Source: Hyphomicrobiales bacterium (lineage in GTDB: Bacteria > Pseudomonadota > Alphaproteobacteria > Rhizobiales > Rhizobiaceae). From it: DNA of 64,000 nucleotides. Below the pieces are notes generated by a model. That model ran no database searches, was not told where the DNA came from, and saw nothing but the letters and a program-made list of their open reading frames with translations. The stretch lies in assembly GCA_900472395.1 (NCBI GenBank), contig UCHV01000007.1, positions 248,001 to 312,000 of the forward strand, in the 5' to 3' direction. This document shows, piece by piece, positions 19,589-28,711 of this stretch (position 1 is the first letter of the stretch; each line of letters opens with the position of its first letter). The position numbers were made by a program, and so were the translations under genes.

Positions 19589-21055
19589 ATGAACAAGCGT
19601 CTCGCTTATACCGTCGCCCTGTCCGCCTCGCTGGGTCTTGCGCTTTCCGCCTGCAGCGATGGCAACGACAATTTCGATGTTTCCCAGCAGGTCGGCCCCG
19701 ATCCGGTTCTACCAGAGCCGATCTCGCTGCTGCTGCCGGATCTGAAGGTCGCCGAAGTGGTCGGCTGGAAGGATAATGAAACGCCGGCCGTGCCCGAGGG
19801 GTTGAAAGTGACGGCCTACGCCAAGGATCTCGTCAATCCGCGCACGGTGCACACCCTGCCGAATGGCGATGTTCTGGTCGTGCAGTCGCGTGCGCCGGAA
19901 GGCAAGCCGCTCTCTCGCCCAAAGGATTATATCCGCGGTTTCATCATGTCGATGGCAAGCGGCGGGGGAGGTTCGCCACCACCTAGCAATCTCATCACCC
20001 TGCTGCGCGATACCAATCGCGATGGCACCGTCGATGAACGCCATGACCTCTTGAAGGATCTGCATTCGCCCTTCGGCCTCGCCTGGGTCGACAACACGCT
20101 TTATGTCGCGGCGGCCGATGCCATCGTCGCTTACCCTTACGAGCTCGGGCAGACGGAAATTTCCGGTAAACCGCGCGTGCTGACACCGCTTCCGGGAGGT
20201 CCGCTCAACCACCACTGGACCAAGGATCTGGCGCTCAGCCCGGATGGCCGCATGCTCTATGTGTCGGTCGGCTCCAATTCCAATGCTGCCGAAAACGGTC
20301 TGGAAGCGGAAAAAGGCCGTGCCGCCATCTGGCAGGTGGATCGCCAGACGGGTGCTGCCCGTGTCTTCGCCTCGGGCCTGCGCAATCCCAATGGACTGAC
20401 CTTCAATCCCGATACCGGCGCGCTGTGGACCGTCGTCAACGAACGCGACGAACTCGGCCCCAATCTCGTGCCCGACTATATGACCTCCGTAAAAGAGGGT
20501 GCGTTCTACGGCTGGCCGTGGAGTTACTACGGCAATCATGTCGATGCCCGCGTTTATCCGCCAAGGCCGGACATGGTCGAGCGTGCCATCAAACCGGATT
20601 ATGCGCTGTCCAGCCACGTCGCCGCACTTGGACTGACCTTCACAAAGGGAGCCGCGATGCCTGATGCCTATGGCGCGGGTGCCTTCGTCGGCCAGCGCGG
20701 CAGCTGGAACCGCAATGCCTTCAACGGTTACAAGGTTGTCTATGTGCCGTTCGAAAACGGCATGCCATCCGGCAAGGCGCAGGATGTGGTGACCGGCTTC
20801 CTTGAGAACGAGCAGGCACGTGGCCGCCCGGTCGGCCTCGGGATCGATGGTACGGGCGCGCTTCTGGTGGCGGATGATGCCGGCAACACGGTGTGGCGTG
20901 TCGCCGCCGCCGATGGCAAGGTAACGCCACAGCCGGTCGGCACGGACCAGATTTCATCCGGCCAGCAGGCGGCCGCGCCCGCACAGGCCACACCGCCACC
21001 GGCAACGGGCACAACGCCTTCTCCGACGGAAATTGCGCCTGCCACGCAGCCGTGA
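19589..21055 (+). CDS. Sorbosone dehydrogenase-like PQQ beta-propeller lipoprotein
   Basis: Periplasmic, probably lipid-anchored: residues 1-21 end in the lipobox LSAC. The remaining 488-residue chain is a six-bladed propeller of the GDH-B/sorbosone dehydrogenase type, with blades marked by NPRTVHTLPNGDVLVVQ, SPFGLAWVDNTLYVAA, LALSPDGRMLYVSVGSNSNAAENG, ASGLRNPNGLTFNPDTGALWTVVNERDELG and RGSWNRNAFNGYKVVYVPF. The family oxidises sugars with PQQ; no pqq genes are in the window, so cofactor supply and substrate are open. A Pro/Thr/Ala-rich tail of about 35 residues ends the protein. Confidence 0.88.
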   Translation: MNKRLAYTVALSASLGLALSACSDGNDNFDVSQQVGPDPVLPEPISLLLPDLKVAEVVGWKDNETPAVPEGLKVTAYAKDLVNPRTVHTLPNGDVLVVQSRAPEGKPLSRPKDYIRGFIMSMASGGGGSPPPSNLITLLRDTNRDGTVDERHDLLKDLHSPFGLAWVDNTLYVAAADAIVAYPYELGQTEISGKPRVLTPLPGGPLNHHWTKDLALSPDGRMLYVSVGSNSNAAENGLEAEKGRAAIWQVDRQTGAARVFASGLRNPNGLTFNPDTGALWTVVNERDELGPNLVPDYMTSVKEGAFYGWPWSYYGNHVDARVYPPRPDMVERAIKPDYALSSHVAALGLTFTKGAAMPDAYGAGAFVGQRGSWNRNAFNGYKVVYVPFENGMPSGKAQDVVTGFLENEQARGRPVGLGIDGTGALLVADDAGNTVWRVAAADGKVTPQPVGTDQISSGQQAAAPAQATPPPATGTTPSPTEIAPATQP

Positions 21056-21072
21056 ACCCGGTAATTTCGGAA

Positions 21073-21091
21073 GTGGATAATTTTTATCCAC
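21073..21091. promoter_or_regulatory. Palindrome upstream of the siderophore importer
   Basis: GTGGATAA-TTT-TTATCCAC is a perfect 8-bp inverted repeat, AT-rich at its centre, 125 bp upstream of the binding-protein start. Position and composition suit an iron-responsive operator, but it does not match a Fur box or the rhizobial RirA motif well enough to name a regulator. Confidence 0.45.
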
Positions 21092-21215
21092 ATAAATGCG
21101 ACAATGGTCTATTGGGGGAGTGCGCAGGCATTCCCCCAACGCATGTTCGGTGTTATCTGCGAGCCCTGTCGGCCTTCCAAGGCCACAAAACGCCGAGAAA
21201 ATGCAGGACCTGAAC

Positions 21216-22292
21216 ATGACGCATGTCCAATCCCGATCCGTGGATGAAAACAGTCGTTTTTCGAACCTCTCGCGACGCCAGCTTCTGACTGGTATTGCCA
21301 CCGGCCTCGCCACACCGGCGCTGCTTGGAACGGGTATTCTGTCGACAACGGCCTCGCAGGCGCGTGCTGCCGGAGAAGGCCTGCTGTTCACCCACGAATA
21401 CGGCGAAACCGTTCTGGAAAAGCCGGCCACCCGCGTCGTGTCTCTCGGGTTCACAACGCAGGATGCGCTGCTTGCGCTCGGTACGCCACCCGTCGGTATC
21501 CGTGAGTGGTTCGGTGCCCGCCCCTATGCCGTCTGGCCATGGGCGGAAAGTTATCTCGGCGATGCCAAGCCTACCGTCATTTCCGGCGAGGTCTCGATCG
21601 AGATCGTCGCTTCGTTGCAGCCCGATCTGATCATCGGTGTCGGCTCCGGCATTTCCAAGGCTGAATACGATGTGCTGTCGCAGGTGGCTCCGGTCCTGAT
21701 GCAGCCGGCAGACAATCCTTCCTATGGCACGCGATGGGACGTGCAGACCGAAATGTTCGGCCGTGCGCTCGGCAAGGTCGATAAGGCCAGTGAACTGATC
21801 GCGACCAACAGGGCGCTGTTTGCCGCCGTGCGCGAGCGCCATCCGGATTGGGCCGGCAAGACCGGCGTCTGCGCCTACAATTTCAATGGCGAGACGGGCG
21901 CCTTCATCGGCTCCGATACGCGCGCCACCTTCATGGCCGAACTCGGCTTCAAGCCTACCGAAAAACTGGTCGACCTCAAGACGGCGCAGGGTTTTTACGC
22001 CCCGCAATCGCCGGAGGACCTGTCGGCGCTGGATGCCGATCTGCTGGTCTGGATCTCCTCCTTCGATACCGTGCCGGATATCGTCAAGCTACCCATGCGC
22101 AAGACCCTGAAGGCGCACAAGGAAGGCCGCGAAGTCATGGCGGGTTCCTTGATTGCCGGTGCGCTTTCCTTCGGCAGCGTGCTGTCCCTGCCTTTTGCCC
22201 TGAAGGAACTTGAAGGCGATATTGCGTTGGCACTCGATGGCGATCCGGCGACCAGGGTTCCGTCCAGCGTCAAGGCGGGGCTGGCTCCGTGA
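21216..22292 (+). CDS. Iron-siderophore ABC transporter, binding protein
   Basis: Periplasmic Fe-chelate receptor of the FecB/FepB type, 358 residues. The N-terminus has a Tat-like signal LSRRQLLTGIATGLATPALL, consistent with export in folded form. The mature domain shows the family's TRVVSLGFTTQDALLALG start, EIVASLQPDLIIG and LDADLLVWISS. ATG 21216 follows GCAGGACC at good spacing; an in-frame ATG at 21201 is the alternative. First gene of a four-gene operon with overlapping junctions, so the ligand is taken up by the two permeases and ATPase that follow. Confidence 0.92.
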   Translation: MTHVQSRSVDENSRFSNLSRRQLLTGIATGLATPALLGTGILSTTASQARAAGEGLLFTHEYGETVLEKPATRVVSLGFTTQDALLALGTPPVGIREWFGARPYAVWPWAESYLGDAKPTVISGEVSIEIVASLQPDLIIGVGSGISKAEYDVLSQVAPVLMQPADNPSYGTRWDVQTEMFGRALGKVDKASELIATNRALFAAVRERHPDWAGKTGVCAYNFNGETGAFIGSDTRATFMAELGFKPTEKLVDLKTAQGFYAPQSPEDLSALDADLLVWISSFDTVPDIVKLPMRKTLKAHKEGREVMAGSLIAGALSFGSVLSLPFALKELEGDIALALDGDPATRVPSSVKAGLAP

Positions 22293-23275
22293 GGGCCATG
22301 GCCGTCGCCTTTCTGGCGCTTGTTCTGGCCGCCGTGCTGACATTGACGGTCGGCGTGCGGGAAGGCGGCTTTGCGCTGCTCTGGCAGGCGCTCACCGCTT
22401 TCGATCCGAGCGACCCGGCCCATATCGCAGTCCTGTCCATCCGCATGCCACGCCTGATCGCCGGACTGATTGCCGGTGCAGCACTTGGCATGGCTGGCAC
22501 GATCATGCAGGCGATCACCCGCAATCCGCTCGCCGATCCCGGCATTCTCGGCATCAATGCGGGGGCTGCCTTTGCTGTCGTCATCGGTTCGCTGATCGCC
22601 GGTCGCGCCGATAACGGCCTGATGGCAGCGCTTGCCTTTCCCGGCGCAGCCGGTGCCGCGGTTGCCGTATTCGCATTGGGCGGCGGGCTGAAGGGTGATG
22701 CCGGGCCGGTGCGTCTCACGCTTGCCGGCGTGGCACTCAGCGCCATGCTGCTCTCTTTCGTTTCCGCCATCATTCTCGCCCGTAACGAGGCGCTGGAAGT
22801 CTTTCGGTTCTGGGTTACCGGTTCGCTGGCGCAGGCCGGCATGCGGCCACTCGGTTACATGGCCGTCGCCGCCGTTTTCGGCACCGCGCTTGCCATCACC
22901 ATCGCCCCGCGTATCGAAGCGCTTTCGCTGGGCTCGGCGCTTGCCCGCGGGCTTGGAACCAAACCCGGCCGTATCCAGCTTGGCGCACTTGTCGCGGTAA
23001 CCGCGTTGACCGGCGCCGCCGTCGGTGTCGCCGGACCGGTTGCTTTCCTCGGCTTGCTCGTGCCGCGTCTTGCCCGCCGGGTCGGCGGTCATGTTCTGCG
23101 CCGCGAACTCATTGCATCGGCAGTGCTTGGTGCGGCGATCCTGCTGTTTGCCGATACGATCGGCCGCATCGTCATCCCGCCGACCGAAATCCGTGTCGGC
23201 ACCATGACGGCGCTGATCGGTGCGCCGATGTTCATCTGGATGGCGCGCCGTCTTCGCGCGGGGGCTTCGGCATGA
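22289..23275 (+). CDS. Iron-siderophore ABC transporter, permease 1
   Basis: FecCD/BtuC-family inner-membrane permease, 328 residues, about nine to ten helices. Family motifs: RMPRLIAGLIAGAALGMAGTIMQAITRNPLADPGILGINAGA near residues 50-92 and VGVAGPVAFLGLLVPRLAR near 245-265 (ATPase-coupling region). The GTG at 22289 overlaps the stop of the binding protein by 4 bp; ATG 22298 is an alternative start. Pairs with the next gene to form a heterodimeric channel. Confidence 0.93.
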   Translation: MRAMAVAFLALVLAAVLTLTVGVREGGFALLWQALTAFDPSDPAHIAVLSIRMPRLIAGLIAGAALGMAGTIMQAITRNPLADPGILGINAGAAFAVVIGSLIAGRADNGLMAALAFPGAAGAAVAVFALGGGLKGDAGPVRLTLAGVALSAMLLSFVSAIILARNEALEVFRFWVTGSLAQAGMRPLGYMAVAAVFGTALAITIAPRIEALSLGSALARGLGTKPGRIQLGALVAVTALTGAAVGVAGPVAFLGLLVPRLARRVGGHVLRRELIASAVLGAAILLFADTIGRIVIPPTEIRVGTMTALIGAPMFIWMARRLRAGASA

Positions 23276-24285
23276 CCGGCAAAATGAACGCAAAAATGAC
23301 GGCAGGCATTCGTGGTGGCCTCATTCTGGCGGTGGCATTGCTGATCGCCATCGTGCTGTCGCTGATGATCGGGCAGATCAGGCTGTCGGCTTCGGATCTG
23401 TGGACCGGTCTCCTGACCGGCAAGGGGCCGGGCGCCCTGACCCTGCGTGTGCTGCGCGGTCCCGGTGTCGTCACGGCCATCGGTGCCGGTGCAGCCCTTG
23501 GCGCATCGGGTGCCATTTTCCAGATCCTTCTGCGCAATCCGCTGGCTGCCCCCGATGTCATGGGTTTCACTTCCGGTGCCGGCCTTGCCGTCGTCTGCGG
23601 CGTGCTGGCAGGCACCAGCCTGCCGATGCCGCTCCTGTCCGCCGCAGGTGGTTTGGCCGCGGCCTGCGCCGTCGCCATTCTGGCGATCAAGCGCGATGGC
23701 AGCCAGGTGCCCATCACGCTCATCCTCGTCGGTCTCGGCATCGGCTTTCTCACCACCGCCGGCAACAGTTTTATCGTCACCCGCCTGCCACCCGAACAGG
23801 CGGCGGAAGCGCAGCGCTGGCTGACCGGCTCGCTTGCCGCGCGCGATTGGGGACATGCGGCGCAGGTCTTCGGCTGCGGCGCGGTGCTTGCCGTCATTCT
23901 CGCCATTCAGGTCCGCTCCCTCGGCCTTCTGGAACTGGGTGATGATCTTGCCACGGGGCTTGGCCTCAAAAGCAACCGGGCGCGGTTAAAGCTGGCCGGC
24001 ACTGGCGTGCTTCTGGCCGCCGCCGGTGTAGCGGTTGCCGGTCCCGTTCCTTTCATCGCGCTGATGGCCGGCCCGCTCGGCATGCGCATCACCGGCGCCA
24101 CCCAGCCCGGTGGCCGCATCGTCTCGGCTGCCGTCACCGGCGCCATCATCACGGTTCTGGCGGATCTTGCGGCGCGGTCCATCGTGCCGGGTCTGCAACT
24201 GCCCGCCGGCGTCATGACCGGCATTTTTGGAGCGCCTTATCTGCTGTGGCTTCTGTCGCGCGAAATGGAGGCCGGAGACATCTGA
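23272..24285 (+). CDS. Iron-siderophore ABC transporter, permease 2
   Basis: Second FecCD-type permease, 337 residues. It repeats the family layout with LRGPGVVTAIGAGAALGASGAIFQILLRNPLAAPDVMGFTSGA and VAVAGPVPFIALMAGPLGMRI. It overlaps the preceding permease by four bases (ATGA) and its own stop overlaps the ATPase start (TGATGA), which indicates tight translational coupling of the transporter subunits. Confidence 0.93.
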   Translation: MTGKMNAKMTAGIRGGLILAVALLIAIVLSLMIGQIRLSASDLWTGLLTGKGPGALTLRVLRGPGVVTAIGAGAALGASGAIFQILLRNPLAAPDVMGFTSGAGLAVVCGVLAGTSLPMPLLSAAGGLAAACAVAILAIKRDGSQVPITLILVGLGIGFLTTAGNSFIVTRLPPEQAAEAQRWLTGSLAARDWGHAAQVFGCGAVLAVILAIQVRSLGLLELGDDLATGLGLKSNRARLKLAGTGVLLAAAGVAVAGPVPFIALMAGPLGMRITGATQPGGRIVSAAVTGAIITVLADLAARSIVPGLQLPAGVMTGIFGAPYLLWLLSREMEAGDI

Positions 24286-25073
24286 TGACACGTATGAACG
24301 ATAACGCGCTGAAAGCCGAAAACCTGACGATCGGTTATGGCGAACGCACCGTCATCAAGGACCTGTCGCTGGATTTCCCAAGCGGCCGCATGACTGCCAT
24401 TCTCGGCCCCAACGGCTGCGGAAAATCGACGCTGCTGCGCGCGCTTGCCCGCCTGATCACGCCGGCCAAGGGCACGGTCACGCTCGGCAGCGATAACGTC
24501 TTTGCCATGGACACGCGCGCGCTTGCCCGACGCCTCGCCATTCTGCCGCAGGCGTCGAAAGCGCCGGAGGGCATAACGGTTGCCGATCTCGTCCGCCGTG
24601 GCCGCACGCCGTGGCGTGGCCTTTTCTCGCCCTGGAGCGATGCGGACGCCGCAGCCGTGGAGCGCGCGCTGAAGGAGGTCGGGCTGGAAGACATGTCCGA
24701 GCGACCGATCGACCAGCTGTCGGGCGGCCAGCGGCAGCGCGCCTGGATTGCGCTCGTTCTGGCGCAGGATACGCCGTGCCTTTTGCTCGACGAGCCGACC
24801 ACATGGCTCGATCTCACCCATCAGATCGAGGTTCTGTCACTGGTTCGGGAACGCAATCGGGCACAGGGCGTCACCGTCATCACAGTGCTGCACGATCTTA
24901 ATCTGGCTGCACGTTTTTACGATACCCTGGTTTTGCTTGGCCCGAGCGGCCTGATTGCTGCGGGCTCGCCTCAGGATGTGCTGATGGAAGAGAACCTGAT
25001 GGCAGGTCTTGGTCTTTCCGCAATGGTCGTTCCCGATCCGATCACCGGCACGCCGATGGTCGTGCCACGCTGA
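24285..25073 (+). CDS. Iron-siderophore ABC transporter, ATPase
   Basis: Cytoplasmic ATPase of the FepC/FhuC type, 262 residues. Walker A is GPNGCGKST near residues 44-52, signature LSGGQRQRAW, Walker B CLLLDEPTTWLD, and the switch His in VLHDLNLAARF. The longer frame to 24246 lies inside permease 2; ATG 24285, overlapping that gene's TGA, is the natural start. It converges on the siderophore-interacting reductase, 15 bp between stops. Confidence 0.95.
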   Translation: MTRMNDNALKAENLTIGYGERTVIKDLSLDFPSGRMTAILGPNGCGKSTLLRALARLITPAKGTVTLGSDNVFAMDTRALARRLAILPQASKAPEGITVADLVRRGRTPWRGLFSPWSDADAAAVERALKEVGLEDMSERPIDQLSGGQRQRAWIALVLAQDTPCLLLDEPTTWLDLTHQIEVLSLVRERNRAQGVTVITVLHDLNLAARFYDTLVLLGPSGLIAAGSPQDVLMEENLMAGLGLSAMVVPDPITGTPMVVPR

Positions 25074-25093
25074 GCGGGCAGGCGACGCTCAGC
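25069..25093. terminator. Hairpin spanning two convergent stop codons
   Basis: GCTGAGCG (25069-25076) pairs with CGCTCAGC (25086-25093), 9-nt loop. Both stop codons, TGA 25071-25073 on plus and the minus-strand stop at 25089-25091, sit in the stem arms. No T-run is seen. Confidence 0.45.
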
Positions 25094-26048
25094 TCCAGTA
25101 GGAAACCGCGGTAAAATCGCGTTTGCCGAAACCGCGCGCCAGAAGGCAGGTGCGGGCGGCCTTGGCGGCATCGCAATGCCCGGCAAACCAGACGTGGCAG
25201 GTGGAAGGCGTCTCGCAGCATTCCAGTGCTTCCACAAGGTTTTCCACCGGTACGACGCGGTCGTCTCCGGCAAGCTCGCAGAGATTTTCCGGTGAAACCT
25301 GTAGATAGGCTTTCACTTTCCCCGGTGCGGAAGCGAGCATGCGAGAGATCGCCGGCATGGCGGTTTCGTCGCCGAACAGCAGAAGCTCGGAGGATGCCGG
25401 GCATCCGCCGCCGCCTGGACCCATCAGGCCGACGGTTTCGCCGATCGGATTGCTGTCCGCCCAGTCGGATGTCGGGCTGCCCTGATGGCGAAATATATCG
25501 AATTCCAGCCAGTTATCTTGCGCAGCAATGGTCGTGTAGACCGGCTTGTGCAAGGCGTCCTCGCCTTCCGGCCACAGTGTGCGGCCATTGGCGGCGGTGC
25601 GTGGCCAGATGGGGCTGCGACCGCGCGGGCCGATCAGGATGCGGAAATGCAGGCTGCCCGTGGCAAAACGTGCGGCATCGTCACCTTCAAGCCGAACGCG
25701 CAGATAACCCGGTGAGCGACGTGAGACCGAAACCACTTTCATCAGCGACAGGCCGGGCGCGAGCGCACCTTCATCGACCTTGTCCCACTGAATCGAAACA
25801 CCGGCGCTTTCGAGCATTTCGGTGACGCTGTCCTGCAGCGTGCGCAGCAGACGCTCTTCCGGAGAGATCAGCTTGAAAATGCCGCCGTCGCCTTCGAGGC
25901 AAATCTGGGCCTTCGAGTTCCAGACGCAGAGCGAGGTGCCGCCGTCTTCCAGCGCCATGTCCCACAACGTGGCGCGGGCCTGAAGCGCTTCCAGTGCTGC
26001 TGCCCCTGTTCCGACGATGCGGCCTTCGGTCTGATATGTCGCTGCCAT
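25089..26048 (-). CDS. Siderophore-interacting ferric reductase (SIP)
   Basis: FAD/NAD(P)H flavoprotein that reduces ferric siderophores in the cytosol to release iron; 319 residues. The first about 90 residues resemble a DUF2218 module (TLWDMALEDGGTSLCVWNSKAQICLEGDGGIFKLISPEERLLRTLQDSV). The SIP core follows with SPGYLRVRLEGDDAARF, RSPIWPRTAANGRTLWP, FDIFRHQG and LLLFGDETAMPAISRML, ending in FTAVSYWS (the family's YWR-like terminus). It faces the siderophore importer, which fits a shared role. GGCAGAGATC precedes ATG 26048. Confidence 0.92.
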   Translation of the reverse strand: MAATYQTEGRIVGTGAAALEALQARATLWDMALEDGGTSLCVWNSKAQICLEGDGGIFKLISPEERLLRTLQDSVTEMLESAGVSIQWDKVDEGALAPGLSLMKVVSVSRRSPGYLRVRLEGDDAARFATGSLHFRILIGPRGRSPIWPRTAANGRTLWPEGEDALHKPVYTTIAAQDNWLEFDIFRHQGSPTSDWADSNPIGETVGLMGPGGGGCPASSELLLFGDETAMPAISRMLASAPGKVKAYLQVSPENLCELAGDDRVVPVENLVEALECCETPSTCHVWFAGHCDAAKAARTCLLARGFGKRDFTAVSYWS

Positions 26049-26078
26049 GATCTCTGCCCGGACTGTCCGTTGCAGGTG

Positions 26079-26119
26079 TCATGCACATTCATGACTGTAA
26101 ATGTCAAGAATGTGCATGA
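26079..26119 (-). promoter_or_regulatory. 12-bp inverted repeat at the SIP promoter
   Basis: Arms 26079-26090 and 26108-26119 are perfect 12-bp inverse complements flanking 17 bp, inside which TGAC/GTCA forms a smaller repeat. On the minus strand TTGACA (26107-26102) is a good -35 element within the loop, so a protein bound to the arms would cover the promoter. It lies 31-71 bp upstream of the SIP start. The regulator is unknown; it differs from the palindrome before the importer operon. Confidence 0.5.
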
Positions 26120-26150
26120 TCACATCGAACATAAGCCGACCGTAAAGTGA

Positions 26151-27026
26151 TCAGCGCAGCATTTTCGGGCCACCAAGGATCTTGTCGTCGATTTCACCGA
26201 TTGCATCGAGGTCTCGCCCCACATAATCGATGGAGCGCAAAATATGCCGCAGCACATTGATGCGCGCACGGCGCTTGTCGTTGGACAGCACCACCGTCCA
26301 GGGGCTCTCGTCCTTGTGGGTCTTGTCCAGCATGGCGTCGCGCTTGGCGGTGTAGTCGTCCCATTTGGGCAGGCCGGCAATATCCATCGGCGAAAGCTTC
26401 CATGTCTTCAACGGATCGTGGCGACGGTCGTGAAAGCGTTTCAGCTGCATTTCGTGGCCGATATCCAGCCAGAACTTGAAGAAGTGGATGCCGTCATCGA
26501 CGATCATCTGCTCGATATGCGGCACCGTTTTGATGAAGTCACGATATTGCTCGACCGTGCAGAAACCCATGACCGGCTCGACCACGGCGCGGTTATACCA
26601 GGAGCGGTCGAACAGGGTGATTTCGCCGGCGCTTGGGAAATGCGTCACGTAACGCTGAAAATACCACTGACCGACCTCCTTGTCGGTCGGCTTGGCCAGC
26701 GCGACGATGTGGGCGGAACGCGGGTTGAGATAGGAATGCAGGTTGAAGATCGTGCCGCCCTTGCCGGCAGCGTCGCGGCCCTCGAACAGCGCCATCATGC
26801 GCTTGCCGGTGGATTGCAGCGAATATTGCAGCTTGACCATTTCGACCTGCAGCGCGTGCATCTGCGTGTCGTATTTCTCGCGGTTCAGCTTGTCCTCATA
26901 GGGAAAACCGCCTGAGCCCAGAGCCTTCTCGTCCACCCAGTCCGGCAGGGTTGGATCGTCGATGTTGAAAATGCGCTTCTTGCCCTTGATGTCGAGTTCA
27001 ACGGCACGGCTCTGGTCAATATCCAT
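26151..27026 (-). CDS. ppk2: Polyphosphate kinase 2
   Basis: Transfers phosphate between polyphosphate and nucleotides; 291 residues, typical of single-domain PPK2. Walker A is [12 protein letters not shown] near residues 70-81; lid and Walker B region [18 protein letters not shown]; core [26 protein letters not shown] ends 9 bp before ATG 27026 and directly abuts another in-frame ATG at 27035, so the internal ATG is preferred. The minus-strand frame stays open far upstream through phoR, but that part is antisense. It diverges from phoR, so phosphate control is plausible. Confidence 0.93.
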   Translation of the reverse strand: MDIDQSRAVELDIKGKKRIFNIDDPTLPDWVDEKALGSGGFPYEDKLNREKYDTQMHALQVEMVKLQYSLQSTGKRMMALFEGRDAAGKGGTIFNLHSYLNPRSAHIVALAKPTDKEVGQWYFQRYVTHFPSAGEITLFDRSWYNRAVVEPVMGFCTVEQYRDFIKTVPHIEQMIVDDGIHFFKFWLDIGHEMQLKRFHDRRHDPLKTWKLSPMDIAGLPKWDDYTAKRDAMLDKTHKDESPWTVVLSNDKRRARINVLRHILRSIDYVGRDLDAIGEIDDKILGGPKMLR

Positions 27027-27172
27027 ATGTGGCATCCTCCTGGCATGGGGCGTTCTGGCCCTGAAGGATGAAACTAGAGCAGGCCGAGCCGCAAAACCAG
27101 TTGGCAAGATCGGGGTCAATTCGTTGCACAGCTGTGCGAAAATTGAAATGTTCCCCAGGCGTCGATGTATAT

Positions 27173-27190
27173 CTGTCATGTTGGCGCTAT
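27173..27190 (+). promoter_or_regulatory. Half PHO-box upstream of phoR
   Basis: CTGTCAT at 27173-27179 is an exact PHO half-site, 57 bp before phoR. The second half at the expected spacing (GCGCTAT, 27184-27190) is poor, so autoregulation through it is only possible. Confidence 0.25.
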
Positions 27191-27236
27191 AAAAATGCGG
27201 GTTATCGTTTTGGCGATGGCGATTTGGAGCGCGCGT

Positions 27237-28517
27237 ATGAGCGTGGTGGAAGCGGTGCAGAAAGACGGCAGGCAGACAGGCATGCAGATGGTTTCCAGGT
27301 TCAGGCGCGGTTGGCCGATTTTCGTGGTGGCGACAATTCTGGCGATTGTCGCATGGTCTTCGCAGGTGGACGGCCTGATGGTCGCGGCCGGCTGGCTGCT
27401 GATCGTGCTGTCGGTGTTTGCGATCCGTTTCGGTTCCGCAGCCGTCGCCAATGCCCCCACCAGGGATGCGGTCGAGGAAGAGGCGGATGACCAGCCGCTC
27501 GAGGAGGTGGTTACCGCCTACCGCGCGTTGGATATCCCGATCCTCATCCTTTCCAGTGATGCGACAGTGCTTTTTCACAATCCGGCCGCCGAAAAGGCGC
27601 TGGGCGCGTTCGAGGTCGGGTCGCACCTTTCCGCCCGCCTGCGCTCGCCCGGAATTCTCGACATGGTGCGCGATACGGTGGCAACCGGCGAGCCGAACCA
27701 GATGGAGCATTCCGAGCGGCTGCCGTCCGAGCGTGTCTATATCCTGCGCATCGCCCCCATTCTGGAAGAGGGCGCGCCTGTCGGGTCGTCGCGTTTCTAT
27801 GTCCTGTCTTTCCGGGATATTTCTGAACTGCGCCGCCTCGACCGCATGCGCTCGGATTTCGTCGCCAATGCCAGTCATGAGCTGCGTACGCCGCTCGCCT
27901 CCCTGCGCGGTTTCATCGAAACCATTCAGGGGCCGGCCAAGGGCGATGCCAAGGCGCAGGAAAAATTCCTCGGCATCATGCTCGATCAGGCAACCCGCAT
28001 GAGCCGCCTGGTGGACGATCTTCTGTCGCTTTCGCGACTTGAACTGAAATCCCACATCGCGCCCGATCAGAGGGTCGACCTCGTGCCTGTCGTCGCCCAT
28101 GTGCGCGATGCGCTTGTGCCGCTGGCCAGCGATCTCGGTGTCGATATCCGTTTGCACCTGCCCGAAGGCAAGGTGGATGTCATCGGCGATCGCGACGAGC
28201 TGGTGCAGGTCGTCGAGAACCTGATCGAGAACGCCTGCAAATATGGCCAGGAAGGCGAGGTGGTCGATGTTCACCTCACCAAGGAAGACGGTCAGCCGGT
28301 GGAGTTCAGCGTCGTCGACCGTGGTCCGGGCATTCCGGCCGAGCATGTGCCGCGCCTGACCGAGCGTTTTTACCGCGTCAGCGTTGCTGACAGCCGCTCC
28401 AAAAAAGGCACCGGTCTGGGGCTTGCCATTGTTAAGCATATTCTCACACGCCACCGTGCACGGCTGATCGTGAAGTCGGAAATCGGCAAGGGAACCACTT
28501 TTACCGTGCGTTTTTGA
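27237..28517 (+). CDS. phoR: Phosphate regulon sensor kinase PhoR
   Basis: Inner-membrane histidine kinase that controls PhoB according to phosphate transport; 426 residues from ATG 27237, which follows TTGGAGC. Two close membrane helices occupy about residues 22-60, then a PAS domain ([25 protein letters not shown]), HisKA with the phosphorylated His in [16 protein letters not shown]-box [21 protein letters not shown] and [12 protein letters not shown]. The ATG at 27195 is an alternative. phoB is 6 kb downstream with pst between, the usual rhizobial layout. Confidence 0.94.
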   Translation: MSVVEAVQKDGRQTGMQMVSRFRRGWPIFVVATILAIVAWSSQVDGLMVAAGWLLIVLSVFAIRFGSAAVANAPTRDAVEEEADDQPLEEVVTAYRALDIPILILSSDATVLFHNPAAEKALGAFEVGSHLSARLRSPGILDMVRDTVATGEPNQMEHSERLPSERVYILRIAPILEEGAPVGSSRFYVLSFRDISELRRLDRMRSDFVANASHELRTPLASLRGFIETIQGPAKGDAKAQEKFLGIMLDQATRMSRLVDDLLSLSRLELKSHIAPDQRVDLVPVVAHVRDALVPLASDLGVDIRLHLPEGKVDVIGDRDELVQVVENLIENACKYGQEGEVVDVHLTKEDGQPVEFSVVDRGPGIPAEHVPRLTERFYRVSVADSRSKKGTGLGLAIVKHILTRHRARLIVKSEIGKGTTFTVRF

Positions 28518-28578
28518 CATAAAACCGGGATGTGAGATTCACACGGTAAAAATAACAAAATAAAATCAGATACATAAA

Positions 28579-28607
28579 CTGTCACAATTGTTTCATCGAA
28601 GTGACAT
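28579..28607 (+). promoter_or_regulatory. PHO box upstream of pstS
   Basis: Three 7-bp direct repeats, 11 bp apart, resemble CTGTCAT: CTGTCAC (28579-28585), GTTTCAT (28590-28596) and GTGACAT (28601-28607), separated by AATT and CGAA. This matches the PhoB-binding tandem-repeat format. It ends 104 bp before pstS. Confidence 0.75.
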
Positions 28608-28711
28608 AAAAGCTGAGGCCAAGGGCAGCTAAGACGTGCTGGCCGAAAGCCGGGAAGCGCGAAAATTGCCGGCTGCAAACGCTTTTACAAACCCATACCG
28701 GGAGAACATCG

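Noticed and set aside
21995..23293. 432-codon minus-strand frame across the siderophore permeases
   Set aside because: Antisense of FecCD genes, low complexity, no motifs or ribosome site.
27027..28520. Minus-strand frame joining ppk2 to a long upstream extension across phoR
   Set aside because: PPK2 similarity starts at 27026; the rest is His/Arg/Gln-rich antisense of phoR with no domain.
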